DNA of 32,563 nucleotides from Gammaproteobacteria bacterium (GTDB lineage Bacteria; Pseudomonadota; Gammaproteobacteria; Chromatiales; Chromatiaceae): NCBI GenBank assembly GCA_003696905.1, contig RFHJ01000010.1, positions 1 through 32,563 on the forward strand, read 5' to 3'. Positions 1-11,098 of the stretch are shown piece after piece. The notes beneath the pieces are model-generated. The model was not told the origin of the DNA. It searched no databases and saw only the letters and a list, made by a program, of their open reading frames with translations. The position numbers and the translations under genes were made by a program. Position 1 is the first letter of the stretch. Every line of letters begins with the position of its first letter.

Positions 1-1
1 G

Positions 2-1387
2 GCGCTGCCGCCGAGGCTGCGCATCCTCTGCAATGGCCGCACCAAATACGATCAGCACGCCTGGCAGACGCACGTGGCAGCCGCGATCGACCGGCACGGT
101 CACGTACCCCGCGACGCGCAACTGTTCGCCCGCTTCGCCGGGCGCATGTACTACCTGCGGGGCGACCTGGCCGACCCCGCCACCTATCGCGCCCTGCAGG
201 CGGAGCTGAGCAGCGACGGCGCGCTTCCCAACCTGGCCTTCTATCTCGCCCTGCCACCGCAGACCTATGGCGAGGTGATCGAGCAGCTGGACGCCTGCGG
301 TCTGCTGGACGAATCGGACGGCCATTGGCGCCGGGTGGTGATCGAGAAACCCTTCGGCTCGGACCTGGAGAGCGCACAGAATCTGCAGCGCCGCATCGCG
401 CGCCACCTGCAGGAGCACCAGATCTATCGCATCGACCATTACATGGGCAAGGCGATGGTGCAGAACATTCTGGTCACCCGCTTCGCCAACCTGCTGTTCG
501 AGCCGCTGTGGAACCGTAACTACATCGAGCAGATACAGATCACCCGCACAGAGGCCCTGGGGGTTGGCAAGCGCGCCGGTTTCTACGAAGGCATCGGTGC
601 GCTGCGCGACATGCTACAGAGCCATCTGATGCAGCTGATGTCACTGATCGCCATGGAGCCTCCGGTTTCCATGCAGAGCGAGGATCTGCGCGACGAGAAG
701 GTCAAGGTGCTCAAGTCGGTCCGCCCCATCCACGCCTCGGCAGTGCCGGCGGTCGCCTATCGCGCTCAATATGGGCCCGGGTGGATCGAGGACAAACAGG
801 TACCGGGCTATCTCGAGGAACCGGGGGTCGATCCTCAAAGCGTCACCGAGACCTATGCGGCCCTCAAGCTCTACGTGGACAACTGGCGCTGGCGCGATGT
901 GCCCTTCTATCTGCGCACCGGCAAGCGCATGCCCGAGACACTGAGCACCATCGCGATCAGCTTCCGCCAGCCGCCCAAGCACTTCTTTCGCAGCGCCCAT
1001 ATCGAGCGCCCGCCACCGAACTGGCTGATCATGAGCATGGCGCCGGAGGAGTCGCTGCGCATCGAGATCACGGTCAAGGAACCGGGCATCACCATGAAGA
1101 CCCGGCAGATCAGCCTGGATGCCCCCTTCCGCTGCGAGCACCACGAGAAGACCGGGGCCTACGAGGGCCTGCTGCTGGACGTGCTGGAGGGAGACAATTC
1201 GCTGTTCCTGCGCTACGACGAGGTCGAGTGGGCCTGGCGGGTGGTGGATCCGGTGCTGCGGGTCTGGGCCACCGAGCGCGACTACATCGCCACCTATCCC
1301 GCCGGCAGCTGGGAGCCTGCCGAGGTCAACCGGATCTTCGACCGGCCCCACCATCACTGGCGCAACCAGCTGGACCCGGAGTCATGA
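2..1387 (+). CDS. zwf: Glucose-6-phosphate 1-dehydrogenase, 5'-truncated by window edge (open frame continues to position 2)
   Basis: Translation contains RIDHYMGKAMVQN (active-site RIDHYLGK-type motif), EKPFGSDLESA, GALRDMLQSHLMQL and PFYLRTGKRMPE; followed directly by pgl. Confidence 0.93.
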   Translation, partial: ALPPRLRILCNGRTKYDQHAWQTHVAAAIDRHGHVPRDAQLFARFAGRMYYLRGDLADPATYRALQAELSSDGALPNLAFYLALPPQTYGEVIEQLDACGLLDESDGHWRRVVIEKPFGSDLESAQNLQRRIARHLQEHQIYRIDHYMGKAMVQNILVTRFANLLFEPLWNRNYIEQIQITRTEALGVGKRAGFYEGIGALRDMLQSHLMQLMSLIAMEPPVSMQSEDLRDEKVKVLKSVRPIHASAVPAVAYRAQYGPGWIEDKQVPGYLEEPGVDPQSVTETYAALKLYVDNWRWRDVPFYLRTGKRMPETLSTIAISFRQPPKHFFRSAHIERPPPNWLIMSMAPEESLRIEITVKEPGITMKTRQISLDAPFRCEHHEKTGAYEGLLLDVLEGDNSLFLRYDEVEWAWRVVDPVLRVWATERDYIATYPAGSWEPAEVNRIFDRPHHHWRNQLDPES

Positions 1388-2052
1388 CCGAGTGGGTGGC
1401 ATTGCCGGATGCCGATGCCATCGCCCGCGAGGCCTGCTCGCGGATTCTGCATGCGTCAGCGGAGCGGCCCGATCCGCATCGCCCTTTCTCGCTGGTACTG
1501 GCCGGCGGCACTACCCCCTTGGCCACCTACCGGCTGCTCGCCCGGGACGGCGACGAGCGCCCGGATTGGCATCTCTACTATGGTGACGAACGCTGTCTGC
1601 CGCCAGAACATCCCGAACGCAACAGCCGGATGGTCGAGCAGACCGGCCTGACGCGCCTGGTCGGCGGACACCTGCCCATCCCCGCCGAGCTGGGACCGGA
1701 GACCGCAGCACTGCGCTATACCGGTCTGATCATGCCCGCTCTGCCGTTCGACCTGGTGCTGCTCGGCATGGGCGAAGATGGCCATACTGCTAGCCTGTTT
1801 CCCGGCCGGCAGTGGCCCGCCGGGCCGGTCATCCCCGTGCACGACGCCCCCAAGCCGCCACCGGAGCGGGTCAGCCTTTCACCGACCACGCTGCAGGCCT
1901 GCCGTCACATGCTGATCCTGGTCAGCGGCGAGTCCAAGCGAGAGGCACTCCAGGCATGGCGCCGCGGCGCCGACCTGCCAGTGGCCCGGGTCGCGGCCTG
2001 CCCGCAGGCCACCGTCCTGGCAGAGACGGCCTTGCTGGAGCCAGCCCCATGA
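1384..2052 (+). CDS. pgl: 6-phosphogluconolactonase (DevB type)
   Basis: MTEWVALPDADAIA..., LVLAGGTTPLATYRLL, YYGDERCLPPEHPERNS, LLGMGEDGHTASLFPG; ATGA overlap with zwf stop. Start placed at ATG 1384 inside longer ORF 781..2052. Confidence 0.93.
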   Translation: MTEWVALPDADAIAREACSRILHASAERPDPHRPFSLVLAGGTTPLATYRLLARDGDERPDWHLYYGDERCLPPEHPERNSRMVEQTGLTRLVGGHLPIPAELGPETAALRYTGLIMPALPFDLVLLGMGEDGHTASLFPGRQWPAGPVIPVHDAPKPPPERVSLSPTTLQACRHMLILVSGESKREALQAWRRGADLPVARVAACPQATVLAETALLEPAP

Positions 2053-2987
2053 GACTTGTGGCGGGGGACATTGGCGGCACCTGGAGCCGACTTGCCCTGG
2101 TGGAGGGCGACACAAGTCCCAGGGAGGCACGCTACTGCAACGCGGATTTTCCTGATCTCTATCAGGTCCTGGGGCGATTTCTCGAGTCACAGGGGACTTC
2201 GGGTGACAAAATCGATGTCATGGTCCTGGCATTGCCGGGACCGGTGGACGGCGATAGGGTCGCGCTCACCAACATCGACTGGGTGGTACAGCGCGATGAA
2301 CTGACGCGCTGCTGCCGGCGGGCGCAAGTCCGGCTGGTGAACGATTTTCAGGCCGCTGCGCTGGGTGCCCTGAAGGCGGATGGGGGGCGCTGGCTGAATC
2401 CGCATGCGGACCCGCCGGTTGCCAACTGCCCGGCTGTCGTAACAGGCGCGGGCACCGGCCTGGGCCTGGCCTGGTTCGCGGATCCGGAGCGCGAAACCCT
2501 GCCGCATGCCACCGAAGGAGGACACAGCGACTTCGCCCCCATGGACATGCAACAACAGGCATTGTGGGAGTGGCTACACGAGCGTCATGGGCACGTCTCG
2601 TGGGAGCGGGTGCTCTCCGGCCCCGGGCTGGGCGAAGTCCACGCCCATCTCAGCGGCGCGGAGCGGCCGCTTGCAGCGGCACGCGTGCAGGCCCTTGCCG
2701 ATGCCGGCGACACCCTGGCACGCCGGGCAATCGAGCTGTTTGTGCGCGTCTACGGCAACTGGGTCGGCAACCTGGCATTGCTGTTCCGGCCGGGCGGCGG
2801 CATCCACCTGTGCGGCGGGGTCACGGCCCACCTGGCCGACTGGTTCGGCACTGACTTCCTCGATGCCTACCTGGCACGAGGCCGCATGCGGCAGGTGGCG
2901 GAACAGATCCCGTTGCGCCTGGTCGATCGCGGAGACGTCGGCCTGGCAGGGGCCATCCTGATTGCGAGGAGTATGGCAACGAAATGA
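2049..2987 (+). CDS. glk: Glucokinase (proteobacterial Glk family)
   Basis: MRLVAGDIGGTWSRLALVEGD, LVNDFQAAALGA, VTGAGTGLGLAWF, ATEGGHSDFAP; ATGA overlap with pgl. Confidence 0.92.
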   Translation: MRLVAGDIGGTWSRLALVEGDTSPREARYCNADFPDLYQVLGRFLESQGTSGDKIDVMVLALPGPVDGDRVALTNIDWVVQRDELTRCCRRAQVRLVNDFQAAALGALKADGGRWLNPHADPPVANCPAVVTGAGTGLGLAWFADPERETLPHATEGGHSDFAPMDMQQQALWEWLHERHGHVSWERVLSGPGLGEVHAHLSGAERPLAAARVQALADAGDTLARRAIELFVRVYGNWVGNLALLFRPGGGIHLCGGVTAHLADWFGTDFLDAYLARGRMRQVAEQIPLRLVDRGDVGLAGAILIARSMATK

Positions 2988-4282
2988 AAGATCCGGAACA
3001 GCAGAAGACACTCTACAAATACTATGTCGAACCGCAGGTCGTGAGCGACCTGACGCGCAAGACCCTGGTACTGGTCCTCGCCGGTGGCGTGGGATCGCGC
3101 CTCAAGAACCTGACCAAGTGGCGGGCCAAGCCGGCCGTGCCTTTCGGCGCCAAGTACCGGATCATCGACTTCGCGCTCTCCAATTGCATCAACTCGGGCA
3201 TGCGCCGCATTGGGGTATTGACCCAATACAAGTCCCATTCGCTTATTCGCCATCTGCAACGCGCCTGGTCGTTCATGCGTCCCGAGATCGGTGAATTCGT
3301 GGAGATCATCCCGGCCCAGCAACGACTGCGCCAGGAGTGGTACCAGGGCACGGCGGACGCCATCTACCAGAACATGGACATCATCTACCGCCACAATCCG
3401 GAGTATGTGCTGATTCTCGGGGGCGACCACATCTACACCATGGACTACAGCAAGATGCTGCGTCGCCATGTAGAGTCGGGCGCCGATCTCACCGTCGGCT
3501 GCATCGAGGTCCCCCGGGAGGAGGCCAGCGCCTTTGGCGTGATGTCGGTGGACGCGGACTTCGAAATCGTTCGCTTCACCGAGAAGCCTGCCGATCCTGA
3601 GCCGATCCCCAACAAGCCGGATCTCGCGCTCGCCTCGATGGGCATCTATATCTTTTCCATGGGTTACCTGGCAGAGGCGCTGCTGGAGGACGCCGAAGAC
3701 GAGACCTCGGAGCACGATTTCGGCAAGAACATCATCCCCACTGCCATCGAAAACGCCAAGGCGGTGGCCTACCCCTTCCTCGACGACGAGGGCAAGCCCG
3801 CCTACTGGCGTGACGTAGGTTCGCTCTACTCCTACTGGAAAGCGAATATCGAATTGTGCGACATCGAACCCGAGCTCAATCTCTATCGCCGTGACTGGCC
3901 GATCTGGACCTACCAATCGCAGAGCCCACCGGCGAAGTTCGCCTTCGACGATGAAGGAAGACGCGGCATGGCCGTGGACTCCCTGGTCGCTGGCGGTTGT
4001 ATCGTCTCCGGCGCCCTGGTGCGACACTCGGTGATCGGTTTCAATACCACCATCGAAACGGGTAGCCACATCGAGGACAGCGTGATCCTGCCCAAGGTCA
4101 GCATCGGCAAGAACTGCACCATCAAGCGCACCATCATCGACAAGGGCACCCTGATTCCCGACGGCTTCGAGGTTGGCGTCGACCTGGAAAAGGACCGCCA
4201 GCGCTTCCTGGTCACCGACGAGGGCATCGTCCTGGTCACCCCGGGCCAGATGGGCCAGCGCCTGCACTTCGAACGGGAATGA
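2984..4282 (+). CDS. glgC: Glucose-1-phosphate adenylyltransferase (ADP-glucose pyrophosphorylase)
   Basis: LVLVLAGGVGSRLKNLTKWRAKPAVPFGAKYRIIDFALSNCINSGMRRIGVLTQYKSHSL; WYQGTADAIYQN; ATGA overlap with glk. Confidence 0.97.
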   Translation: MKDPEQQKTLYKYYVEPQVVSDLTRKTLVLVLAGGVGSRLKNLTKWRAKPAVPFGAKYRIIDFALSNCINSGMRRIGVLTQYKSHSLIRHLQRAWSFMRPEIGEFVEIIPAQQRLRQEWYQGTADAIYQNMDIIYRHNPEYVLILGGDHIYTMDYSKMLRRHVESGADLTVGCIEVPREEASAFGVMSVDADFEIVRFTEKPADPEPIPNKPDLALASMGIYIFSMGYLAEALLEDAEDETSEHDFGKNIIPTAIENAKAVAYPFLDDEGKPAYWRDVGSLYSYWKANIELCDIEPELNLYRRDWPIWTYQSQSPPAKFAFDDEGRRGMAVDSLVAGGCIVSGALVRHSVIGFNTTIETGSHIEDSVILPKVSIGKNCTIKRTIIDKGTLIPDGFEVGVDLEKDRQRFLVTDEGIVLVTPGQMGQRLHFERE

Positions 4283-4289
4283 ACGTCTC

Positions 4290-6005
4290 ATGACCCAGCC
4301 ACGGCTCAAGTTCGTTCTCTGCTGGCACATGCACCAGCCCTGGTACCGCGAGACTCTCAAAGGGGAATTCAGCCTCCCCTGGGTCTATCTGCATGCCCTT
4401 AAGGACTACAGCGACATGGCGGCTCATCTGGAACGCCATCCAGAGATGCGCGCGGTGGTGAACTTCGCCCCCATCTTGCTGGAACAGCTGGAGGACTATG
4501 CCGGGCAACTGCGCGACTGGTTGTACAGCGGTCGCCGCATGGACGACCCGCTGCTCAACCACCTGGCAGGCACCCGGCCACTGCCGCGCGACGCGCACGG
4601 GCGCGAACAGCTGTTTCGCGCCTGCCTCCGAGCCCACGCCCCGCACATGATCGACCCCTATCCGGCATATCGTGCCCTGCTCGAGCCTCTGGGATACCCC
4701 GATATTCCGGCTGACACCCCGCCGTTGCTGGAATATCTCAACGACCAATATCTCCTGGACCTGCTGACCTGGTATCACCTGGCGTGGCTCGGCCATTCAC
4801 TGCGTGACCACCCTGCCGTCAAGCGACTGATGAACAAGGGGCGGCACTTCCAATCCAATGAGCGGCGCTCCCTTTTGCAACTGTTCGCCGACGTGATCAC
4901 CGAGATTCCCGGTCGCTACCGGAGACTGGCCGAGAAGGGGCAGATCGAGCTGTCGATGACGCCCTACAGCCATCCGATCGTGCCGCTGTTACTCGATTTC
5001 AACAGCGCACGTTGCGCCTTGCCCGGCTGCCGGCTGCCGAATCATTCCGGCTATCCCGGGGGCGAGAAACGCGCCTGGTGGCAGATGCAGCACGGCCTGG
5101 CCGTATTCGAGCGTTTCTTCGGCTTCCGCCCCCGCGGGGTTTGGCTGTCCGAGGGAGGCGTCAGCGAAGAGGCCGTCGCCCTGCTACCTCAATTCGGCAT
5201 CGACTGGACCGCCTCGGGCGAGGGTGTCTGGCACAACAGTCGCTCGGTCTCGGAACTGCCCCACAACACCCCGGACACGCGACAGGAACTGTTCTCGCCC
5301 CACCAGCTGCCGGAGGTCCCCACGCGGCTGTTTTTCCGCGACGACGGCCTGGCCGATCTGATCGGCTTCGAATACCAGCACTGGCACGCCGAGGATGCGG
5401 TGGCCGACTTCATGCGCCATCTGCACAATATCCGCGACTTTCTCGGCGACAAGGTCGAGGAACATGTCGTCACCGTCATCCTCGACGGGGAGAACGCCTG
5501 GGAGTACTACCCCCACAATGCCTGGCACTTCCTCGAGGAACTGTATAGCCAGGTGACCGCGTCACCCGTGATCGAAGCGACCACCTTCAGCGAGGCGCTT
5601 GCGCGGACCCGGATCGTCACCCTGCCCCGGCTCTGCCCCGGGAGCTGGGTGTATGGTTCCTTTTCCACCTGGATCGGGGAAGACGACAAGAACCGCGCCT
5701 GGGATCTGCTGGTGGAGGCCAAACTGGCCTACGACAAGGTAATCGCCAGCGGGCGCCTGGATGCCGCACGACAGCGTGAGGCCGAGCTCCAGCTGGCCGT
5801 GTGCGAAGGGTCCGACTGGTTCTGGTGGTTCGGCGATTACAACCCCAGCGAAAGCGTTCAGGCCTTCGATCGCCTGTTCCGCCAGCAACTGCATCATCTC
5901 TATGAACTGCTGGACCTGACACCGCCCGCCAGCCTGGACCAACCCATCTCGGTCGGGGGTGGACAAGCCGCCAACGCGGGCACCATGCGTCGCGGCCATG
6001 AGTGA
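4290..6005 (+). CDS. Glycoside hydrolase family 57 protein (alpha-amylase/glucanotransferase-like, COG1449 type)
   Basis: MTQPRLKFVLCWHMHQPWYRETLKGEFSLPW (GH57 motif 1 HQP), GVWLSEGGVSEEAVALL (putative nucleophile Glu), VTVILDGENAWEYYPHNAWHFLEELY (putative catalytic Asp). Start at ATG 4290 within ORF 4173..6005. Confidence 0.9.
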   Translation: MTQPRLKFVLCWHMHQPWYRETLKGEFSLPWVYLHALKDYSDMAAHLERHPEMRAVVNFAPILLEQLEDYAGQLRDWLYSGRRMDDPLLNHLAGTRPLPRDAHGREQLFRACLRAHAPHMIDPYPAYRALLEPLGYPDIPADTPPLLEYLNDQYLLDLLTWYHLAWLGHSLRDHPAVKRLMNKGRHFQSNERRSLLQLFADVITEIPGRYRRLAEKGQIELSMTPYSHPIVPLLLDFNSARCALPGCRLPNHSGYPGGEKRAWWQMQHGLAVFERFFGFRPRGVWLSEGGVSEEAVALLPQFGIDWTASGEGVWHNSRSVSELPHNTPDTRQELFSPHQLPEVPTRLFFRDDGLADLIGFEYQHWHAEDAVADFMRHLHNIRDFLGDKVEEHVVTVILDGENAWEYYPHNAWHFLEELYSQVTASPVIEATTFSEALARTRIVTLPRLCPGSWVYGSFSTWIGEDDKNRAWDLLVEAKLAYDKVIASGRLDAARQREAELQLAVCEGSDWFWWFGDYNPSESVQAFDRLFRQQLHHLYELLDLTPPASLDQPISVGGGQAANAGTMRRGHE

Positions 6006-7404
6006 AACCCACACCGAGCCGAGCGGCGATACGATCTGCACTGCCTCGGGGGCCCTGGCGCGGCGTCAGGCCGGCATTCTCCTCCACCCCACCTCGCTGC
6101 CGTCGGGCCGTCTGGACCGGGACGTGGACCGTTGGCTCGATACCCTGTGCGCTGCCGGCATGGGAGTGTGGCAGATGCTACCAATGGGCATACCCGACCA
6201 CACCGGCTCGCCCTACCAGAGTTGTTCGGCCTTCGCCGCCGACCCGGCACTCCTGGGCGACATCACCGGACTATCCCTGGCAACCCTATCCCTGGAGGCC
6301 TTCCGTCGGCGCGAGGCGGCCTGGCTACAGGACTTCGCCCGTTTCCGGGTACTCAAGGAACTCTTCGACGGGGCCGCCTGGCAGGACTGGCCGGCCCCCT
6401 ATCGCGACCGTGAAGGCGAAGCGCTGGAGCATCTCGATCGGGAGCAGGGGGCGCGCATCGCCGAGGAGATAGAGCAGCAATACCTGCTGGAACGACGCTG
6501 GATGGCGATTCGCGCGGAGTGCCGTCGGCGGGGCCTCTACCTGTTCGGCGACATGCCCATCTTCGTCGCCCTCGACAGTGCCGAGGTCTGGTCCTGCCGC
6601 GAGCAGTTCCTCCTGGACGACAAGGGCCAGCCCACCTTTGTCGCAGGGGTCCCGCCCGACTATTTCTCCGAGACCGGCCAGCGCTGGGGCAATCCCCATT
6701 ACGACTGGCAGGCCATGCAGGCGGACGGCTTTCGCTGGTGGCGGGCACGCATGCGTCGTGCGCTCGACTGGTTCGACATCGTGCGTCTGGACCATTTTCG
6801 CGGGCTGGTGGCCTCATGGATGATCCCCGCCGACAGTCCAACGGCTGCAGACGGTTTCTGGCAGGCGGTGCCCGGCGATGCCCTCATGCAAGCCCTGCAC
6901 GAAGAATTCCCCGAACTCCCCATCGTCGCCGAGGACCTTGGAGTGATCACGCCGGAGGTGACCGCACTACGCAAGCACTTTGGCCTGCCCGGCATGGCAG
7001 TGCTACAGTTCGCCTTCGACGCATTCGACGACAATCCCCACAAGCCGGCCAATATTACGCCCGACACCGTGGTCTACACCGGCACCCACGACAACAACAC
7101 GCTGCGGGGCTGGTTCAGCGAGCTGGATGAGGGTGCCCGGCACTTCGTGTATCAGCTGCTGCAGGGCGATCCGACAGAAGACATCGTGGACCTGGTGACA
7201 CGGCGTACCCTGGAGACACAGGCCTGCCTGGCCGTCTTGCCGCTGCAGGACGTCCTCGGGCTGGATGGCGATGCGCGCATGAACACCCCAGGGACCGCAG
7301 AAGGCAACTGGCGGTGGCGCTTCGCCTGGTCCCAGATCGACCAGGGCAGGCTGGCCTGGCTAAAACAACAACTGCGAGCCACCGAGCGCCTACATGACTG
7401 TTGA
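5998..7404 (+). CDS. malQ: 4-alpha-glucanotransferase (amylomaltase)
   Basis: [103 protein letters not shown]. Likely start ATG 5998, overlapping the GH57 stop. Confidence 0.95.
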   Translation: MSETHTEPSGDTICTASGALARRQAGILLHPTSLPSGRLDRDVDRWLDTLCAAGMGVWQMLPMGIPDHTGSPYQSCSAFAADPALLGDITGLSLATLSLEAFRRREAAWLQDFARFRVLKELFDGAAWQDWPAPYRDREGEALEHLDREQGARIAEEIEQQYLLERRWMAIRAECRRRGLYLFGDMPIFVALDSAEVWSCREQFLLDDKGQPTFVAGVPPDYFSETGQRWGNPHYDWQAMQADGFRWWRARMRRALDWFDIVRLDHFRGLVASWMIPADSPTAADGFWQAVPGDALMQALHEEFPELPIVAEDLGVITPEVTALRKHFGLPGMAVLQFAFDAFDDNPHKPANITPDTVVYTGTHDNNTLRGWFSELDEGARHFVYQLLQGDPTEDIVDLVTRRTLETQACLAVLPLQDVLGLDGDARMNTPGTAEGNWRWRFAWSQIDQGRLAWLKQQLRATERLHDC

Positions 7405-9577
7405 GCCTATGGACGATCAGCTGCTGCAGCGCCTGCAACAGGGCCGGCTGCACGACCCTTTCCTGGTCCTGGGGCGCCACACCCTGGGGACGGGTGAGGT
7501 CGTGCGCGCCCTGCTGCCCCAGGCCCATCGCGCCTTTCTGGACGAACTGGGCGAGATGCAACGGATACCACACACGGACGTCTTCGAGTATCGCCTGAGC
7601 CCGGAAGAAGGCGACCGACTGCCCCACCACTACCGCATCGCCTGGCTGGAGGGCGAGCACGACCACCGCCACCAGGCAATCAGTCCCTACAGCTTCGCTC
7701 CCCAACTCGGCGATGGTGATCTGCACCTGTTCGGCGAGGGTCGCCATCACCACGCCTACCGCTTCCTCGGCGCTCATCTGCATCGGGTGGATGGTATCGA
7801 AGGGGTGCGGTTCGCGGTCTGGGCCCCCGCGGCGCAGCGGGTCAGTGTCGTGGGAGACTTCAATGGCTGGCACGGCCTGCGCCACCCGATGCGCTCCAGG
7901 GGCGGCGGGGGCGTCTGGGAGCTGTTCATCCCGGGCCTGCAGGCGGGCGACCTCTACAAATTCGAGATCGTAGGCCCGGCCGGTCAGCTGGTACTCAAGA
8001 CCGACCCTTATGCGCGCCAGATGACCCTCCGCCCCGATACCGCCTGCAAGGTCGCCGCGGAACCGGCCTACCAGTGGCAGGACCACGAGTGGCTGCAGGC
8101 CCGCGAACGCTGGGACTGGCAACACCAGCCCCAGTCGGTCTACGAAGTGCACCTCGGCTCCTGGCGACGGAGGCCGGACGGTGGCTTCCTCAATTACCGC
8201 GAGATCGCCGACCGATTGGTGCCCTATGTCCTGGACATGGGCTTCACCCACGTGGAGCTGATGCCGGTGATGGAACATCCCCTGGACGAGTCATGGGGCT
8301 ACCAGGTCAGCGGCTACTACGCCCCTACCGCACGGCACGGCGAACCGGACGACCTGCGCTACCTGATCGACCTGTGTCACCGTAACGGCATCGGCGTCAT
8401 ACTGGATTGGGTTCCCGGCCACTTCCCGCGGGACGAATTCGCGCTTGCGCGTTTCTTGGGCGAACCGCTCTACGAACATCCCGATCCGCGACGCGGCGAA
8501 CACCGCGACTGGGGCACCCTGATCTTCGACTACGGGCGCAACGAGGTACGCAACTTCCTGCTGGCCAACGCGGTATATTGGATGGAAGAGTTCCACGCCG
8601 ACGGCCTGCGCGTGGATGCAGTGGCCTCGATGCTCTACCTCGACTATTCCCGCGCCCCCGGCGACTGGCTGCCCAACGTCCACGGCGGGCGAGAGAACCT
8701 GGACGCCATCGCCTTTCTGCGCGAGACCAACGAGGTGCTGCACGGACGGTTCCCCGGCGGCCTGAGCATCGCCGAGGAATCCACCGCCTGGCCCATGGTG
8801 TCGCGCCCCACCTGGATGGGGGGCCTGGGCTTCAGCATGAAATGGAACATGGGCTGGATGAACGACACCCTCTCCTACATGAAGCTCGACCCGATCCACC
8901 GGCGCTACCACCACGACCGGCTCACCTTTGGCCAGTTGTATGCCTACAGCGAGAACTTCGTGCTCCCCCTGTCCCACGACGAGGTCGTGCACATGAAGGG
9001 CAGCCTGCTCGGCCGCATGCCGGGCGATGACTGGCAGAAATTCGCCAATCTGCGCCTGTTACTTTCCTGGCAGACGGTCCATCCGGGCAAGAAACTGCTC
9101 TTCATGGGCGGCGAGATCGCCCAGTGGGCCGAATGGGACCAGTCCCGCGAGCTCGACTGGGACCTGCTGCAGTACCCACCGCACCAGGGGGTGCAGGCCA
9201 TGGTCCGCGACCTGAATCACCTCTACACCCAATACCCTGCGCTACACCGCCACGACTTCGAACAGCAGGGCTTCGAATGGCTGGACTGCGACGACGCCGA
9301 GCACTCGGTGCTCTCGCTACTGCGTCAGGGCGACGGCCAAACCCTGGTATGTGTGCTGAATTTCACCCCGGTTGTGCGCGAAGATTATCGAATTCCCCTG
9401 CCCTTGCCCGGTCATTATCATGAGATATTCAATTCGGACTCGGCCCACTATGGCGGCTCCAACTGCGGCAACGGCACCATCGAGGCCGAACCGGTGCAGT
9501 GGAAGGGGCGCGACTGGTCTGCAGCCATGACGCTGCCACCGCTCGGCATGCTGGTCCTAGAACCGGACTTCTCCTGA
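7394..9577 (+). CDS. glgB: 1,4-alpha-glucan branching enzyme
   Basis: [125 protein letters not shown]. Confidence 0.97.
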   Translation: MTVEPMDDQLLQRLQQGRLHDPFLVLGRHTLGTGEVVRALLPQAHRAFLDELGEMQRIPHTDVFEYRLSPEEGDRLPHHYRIAWLEGEHDHRHQAISPYSFAPQLGDGDLHLFGEGRHHHAYRFLGAHLHRVDGIEGVRFAVWAPAAQRVSVVGDFNGWHGLRHPMRSRGGGGVWELFIPGLQAGDLYKFEIVGPAGQLVLKTDPYARQMTLRPDTACKVAAEPAYQWQDHEWLQARERWDWQHQPQSVYEVHLGSWRRRPDGGFLNYREIADRLVPYVLDMGFTHVELMPVMEHPLDESWGYQVSGYYAPTARHGEPDDLRYLIDLCHRNGIGVILDWVPGHFPRDEFALARFLGEPLYEHPDPRRGEHRDWGTLIFDYGRNEVRNFLLANAVYWMEEFHADGLRVDAVASMLYLDYSRAPGDWLPNVHGGRENLDAIAFLRETNEVLHGRFPGGLSIAEESTAWPMVSRPTWMGGLGFSMKWNMGWMNDTLSYMKLDPIHRRYHHDRLTFGQLYAYSENFVLPLSHDEVVHMKGSLLGRMPGDDWQKFANLRLLLSWQTVHPGKKLLFMGGEIAQWAEWDQSRELDWDLLQYPPHQGVQAMVRDLNHLYTQYPALHRHDFEQQGFEWLDCDDAEHSVLSLLRQGDGQTLVCVLNFTPVVREDYRIPLPLPGHYHEIFNSDSAHYGGSNCGNGTIEAEPVQWKGRDWSAAMTLPPLGMLVLEPDFS

Positions 9578-9586
9578 CCCTTCCTC

Positions 9587-11098
9587 ATGTCCAAGCCGCG
9601 CAAGACCATTAAGAAACCATTGAAGGTGCTGTTCGCCGCCAGCGAGGCCTATCCGCTGATCAAGACCGGCGGACTGGGAGACGTGGCACATTCTCTGCCC
9701 AACGCCCTGGCCCATGTCGGTCTCGATGTGCGCCTGGTGCTGCCCGCCTACCGCGACGTACTGCGTCGGGTGGAGGACCTGCAGGTGCTTGGCTGGATCC
9801 CCCTGGGTGATGGTCTCGATGCACGCATTCTCCAGGGCTGGCATGCCGCCTTCGAGATGCCCTTGTGGCTCGTCGACATCGCCCACCTGTTCGACCGTGA
9901 GGGCAACCCCTATCAGGGGCCCGATGGCAACAACTGGCCGGACAATCCCCAGCGCTTCACCCGCTTCAGCCAGGCGGTCGCGCTGCTGGCCGCGGACCGA
10001 CTGGACGCTGGCTGGCAGGCCGATGTGGTGCATGCCAACGACTGGCAAACCGGTCTGGTGCCTGCCTGGCTGCACGAGACAGCCACGCCGCCGCGCTGCA
10101 TCTATACGATTCACAACCTGGCCTATGACGGACAATTCGACTACGCCACCTTCCAGGCGATGCACCTGCCACCGGCATGGTGGTCCATCGACGGGGCGGA
10201 GTTCCACGGAAATCTCTCGCCAATGAAGGCCGGCCTGATCTACTCGGACTGGATCACCACCGTCAGCCCGACCTATGCGCGCGAGATTCAGACCCCGGAG
10301 TACGGCTATGGCTATGCGGATATCCTCCGCCACCAGCAGCACAAGCTTCGGGGCATCCTCAATGGCATCGACACCCGTACCTGGGACCCCACAACCGACC
10401 GACACATCGCGGCACACTACCGGTGCGACGACCAGCTGGCGCAGGGCAAGGCGGCAAATCGCCGCGCCCTGCTGAAGGCCCTGGGGGCCCCCACAAAGGC
10501 ACAGCGGGCCGATGCGCCGGTGATCGGTTTCGTCGGACGCCTGGTACATCAGAAGGGCATCGACCTGTTGTTCGATGCCATCCCCGCACTGCTGCGCAAC
10601 ACGCTGGTTCGGTTCGCCATCATCGGCAGCGGCGAGCAACAGTACGAGGAACGGCTAAAGGCGCTGATGGCACAGTATCCGGCCAGGGTATTCGGCTACC
10701 TCGGCTATTCCGAGGCACTGGCGCACCAACTGGAGGCGGGCGCTGACATCTTTGCGATGCCATCGCGCTACGAACCCTGCGGACTGAACCAGATGTACAG
10801 TCTGCGTTACGGGACACCCCCGGTGGCAAGACGCACCGGGGGGTTGGCCGACACCGTGGTCGACAGCACGCCGACCACCCTGAAGGATGGCAGCGCCACG
10901 GGCTTTCTCTTCGACGCACCCGAGTCCGCTGCGCTGGAGGCCGCCCTTCGACGTGCGCTGGTGCTGCACCAAAACCCGACACTTTGGCATCAGATCCAGT
11001 GCGCCGGCATGGCCCAGGACCTGGACTGGGACGAGCGCGCACGCAGCTATCTGGCACTCTATCAGGGAGCGCCGACAGCGGAAGGAGAGCAGCAATGA
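9587..11098 (+). CDS. glgA: Glycogen synthase (ADP-glucose, GT5)
   Basis: LKVLFAASEAYPLIKTGGLGDVAHSLPNAL, DVVHANDWQTGLVPAWL, GLIYSDWITTVSPTYAREIQTPEYGYG, PSRYEPCGLNQMYSLRYGTPPVARRTGGLADTV. Confidence 0.97.
   Translation: MSKPRKTIKKPLKVLFAASEAYPLIKTGGLGDVAHSLPNALAHVGLDVRLVLPAYRDVLRRVEDLQVLGWIPLGDGLDARILQGWHAAFEMPLWLVDIAHLFDREGNPYQGPDGNNWPDNPQRFTRFSQAVALLAADRLDAGWQADVVHANDWQTGLVPAWLHETATPPRCIYTIHNLAYDGQFDYATFQAMHLPPAWWSIDGAEFHGNLSPMKAGLIYSDWITTVSPTYAREIQTPEYGYGYADILRHQQHKLRGILNGIDTRTWDPTTDRHIAAHYRCDDQLAQGKAANRRALLKALGAPTKAQRADAPVIGFVGRLVHQKGIDLLFDAIPALLRNTLVRFAIIGSGEQQYEERLKALMAQYPARVFGYLGYSEALAHQLEAGADIFAMPSRYEPCGLNQMYSLRYGTPPVARRTGGLADTVVDSTPTTLKDGSATGFLFDAPESAALEAALRRALVLHQNPTLWHQIQCAGMAQDLDWDERARSYLALYQGAPTAEGEQQ

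Noticed and set aside
781-1383. Upstream extension of ORF 781..2052 before the pgl ATG
   Set aside because: Out-of-frame reading of zwf; pgl starts at ATG 1384.
2867-4360. 497-aa - strand ORF opposite glgC
   Set aside because: Shadow of glgC coding frame, extends past both gene ends without a sensible start or domain.
5012-5548. 178-aa + strand alternate-frame ORF within the GH57 gene
   Set aside because: Arg/Pro/Gly-rich +1-frame translation typical of GC-rich DNA; no motif, and the main frame is clearly GH57.
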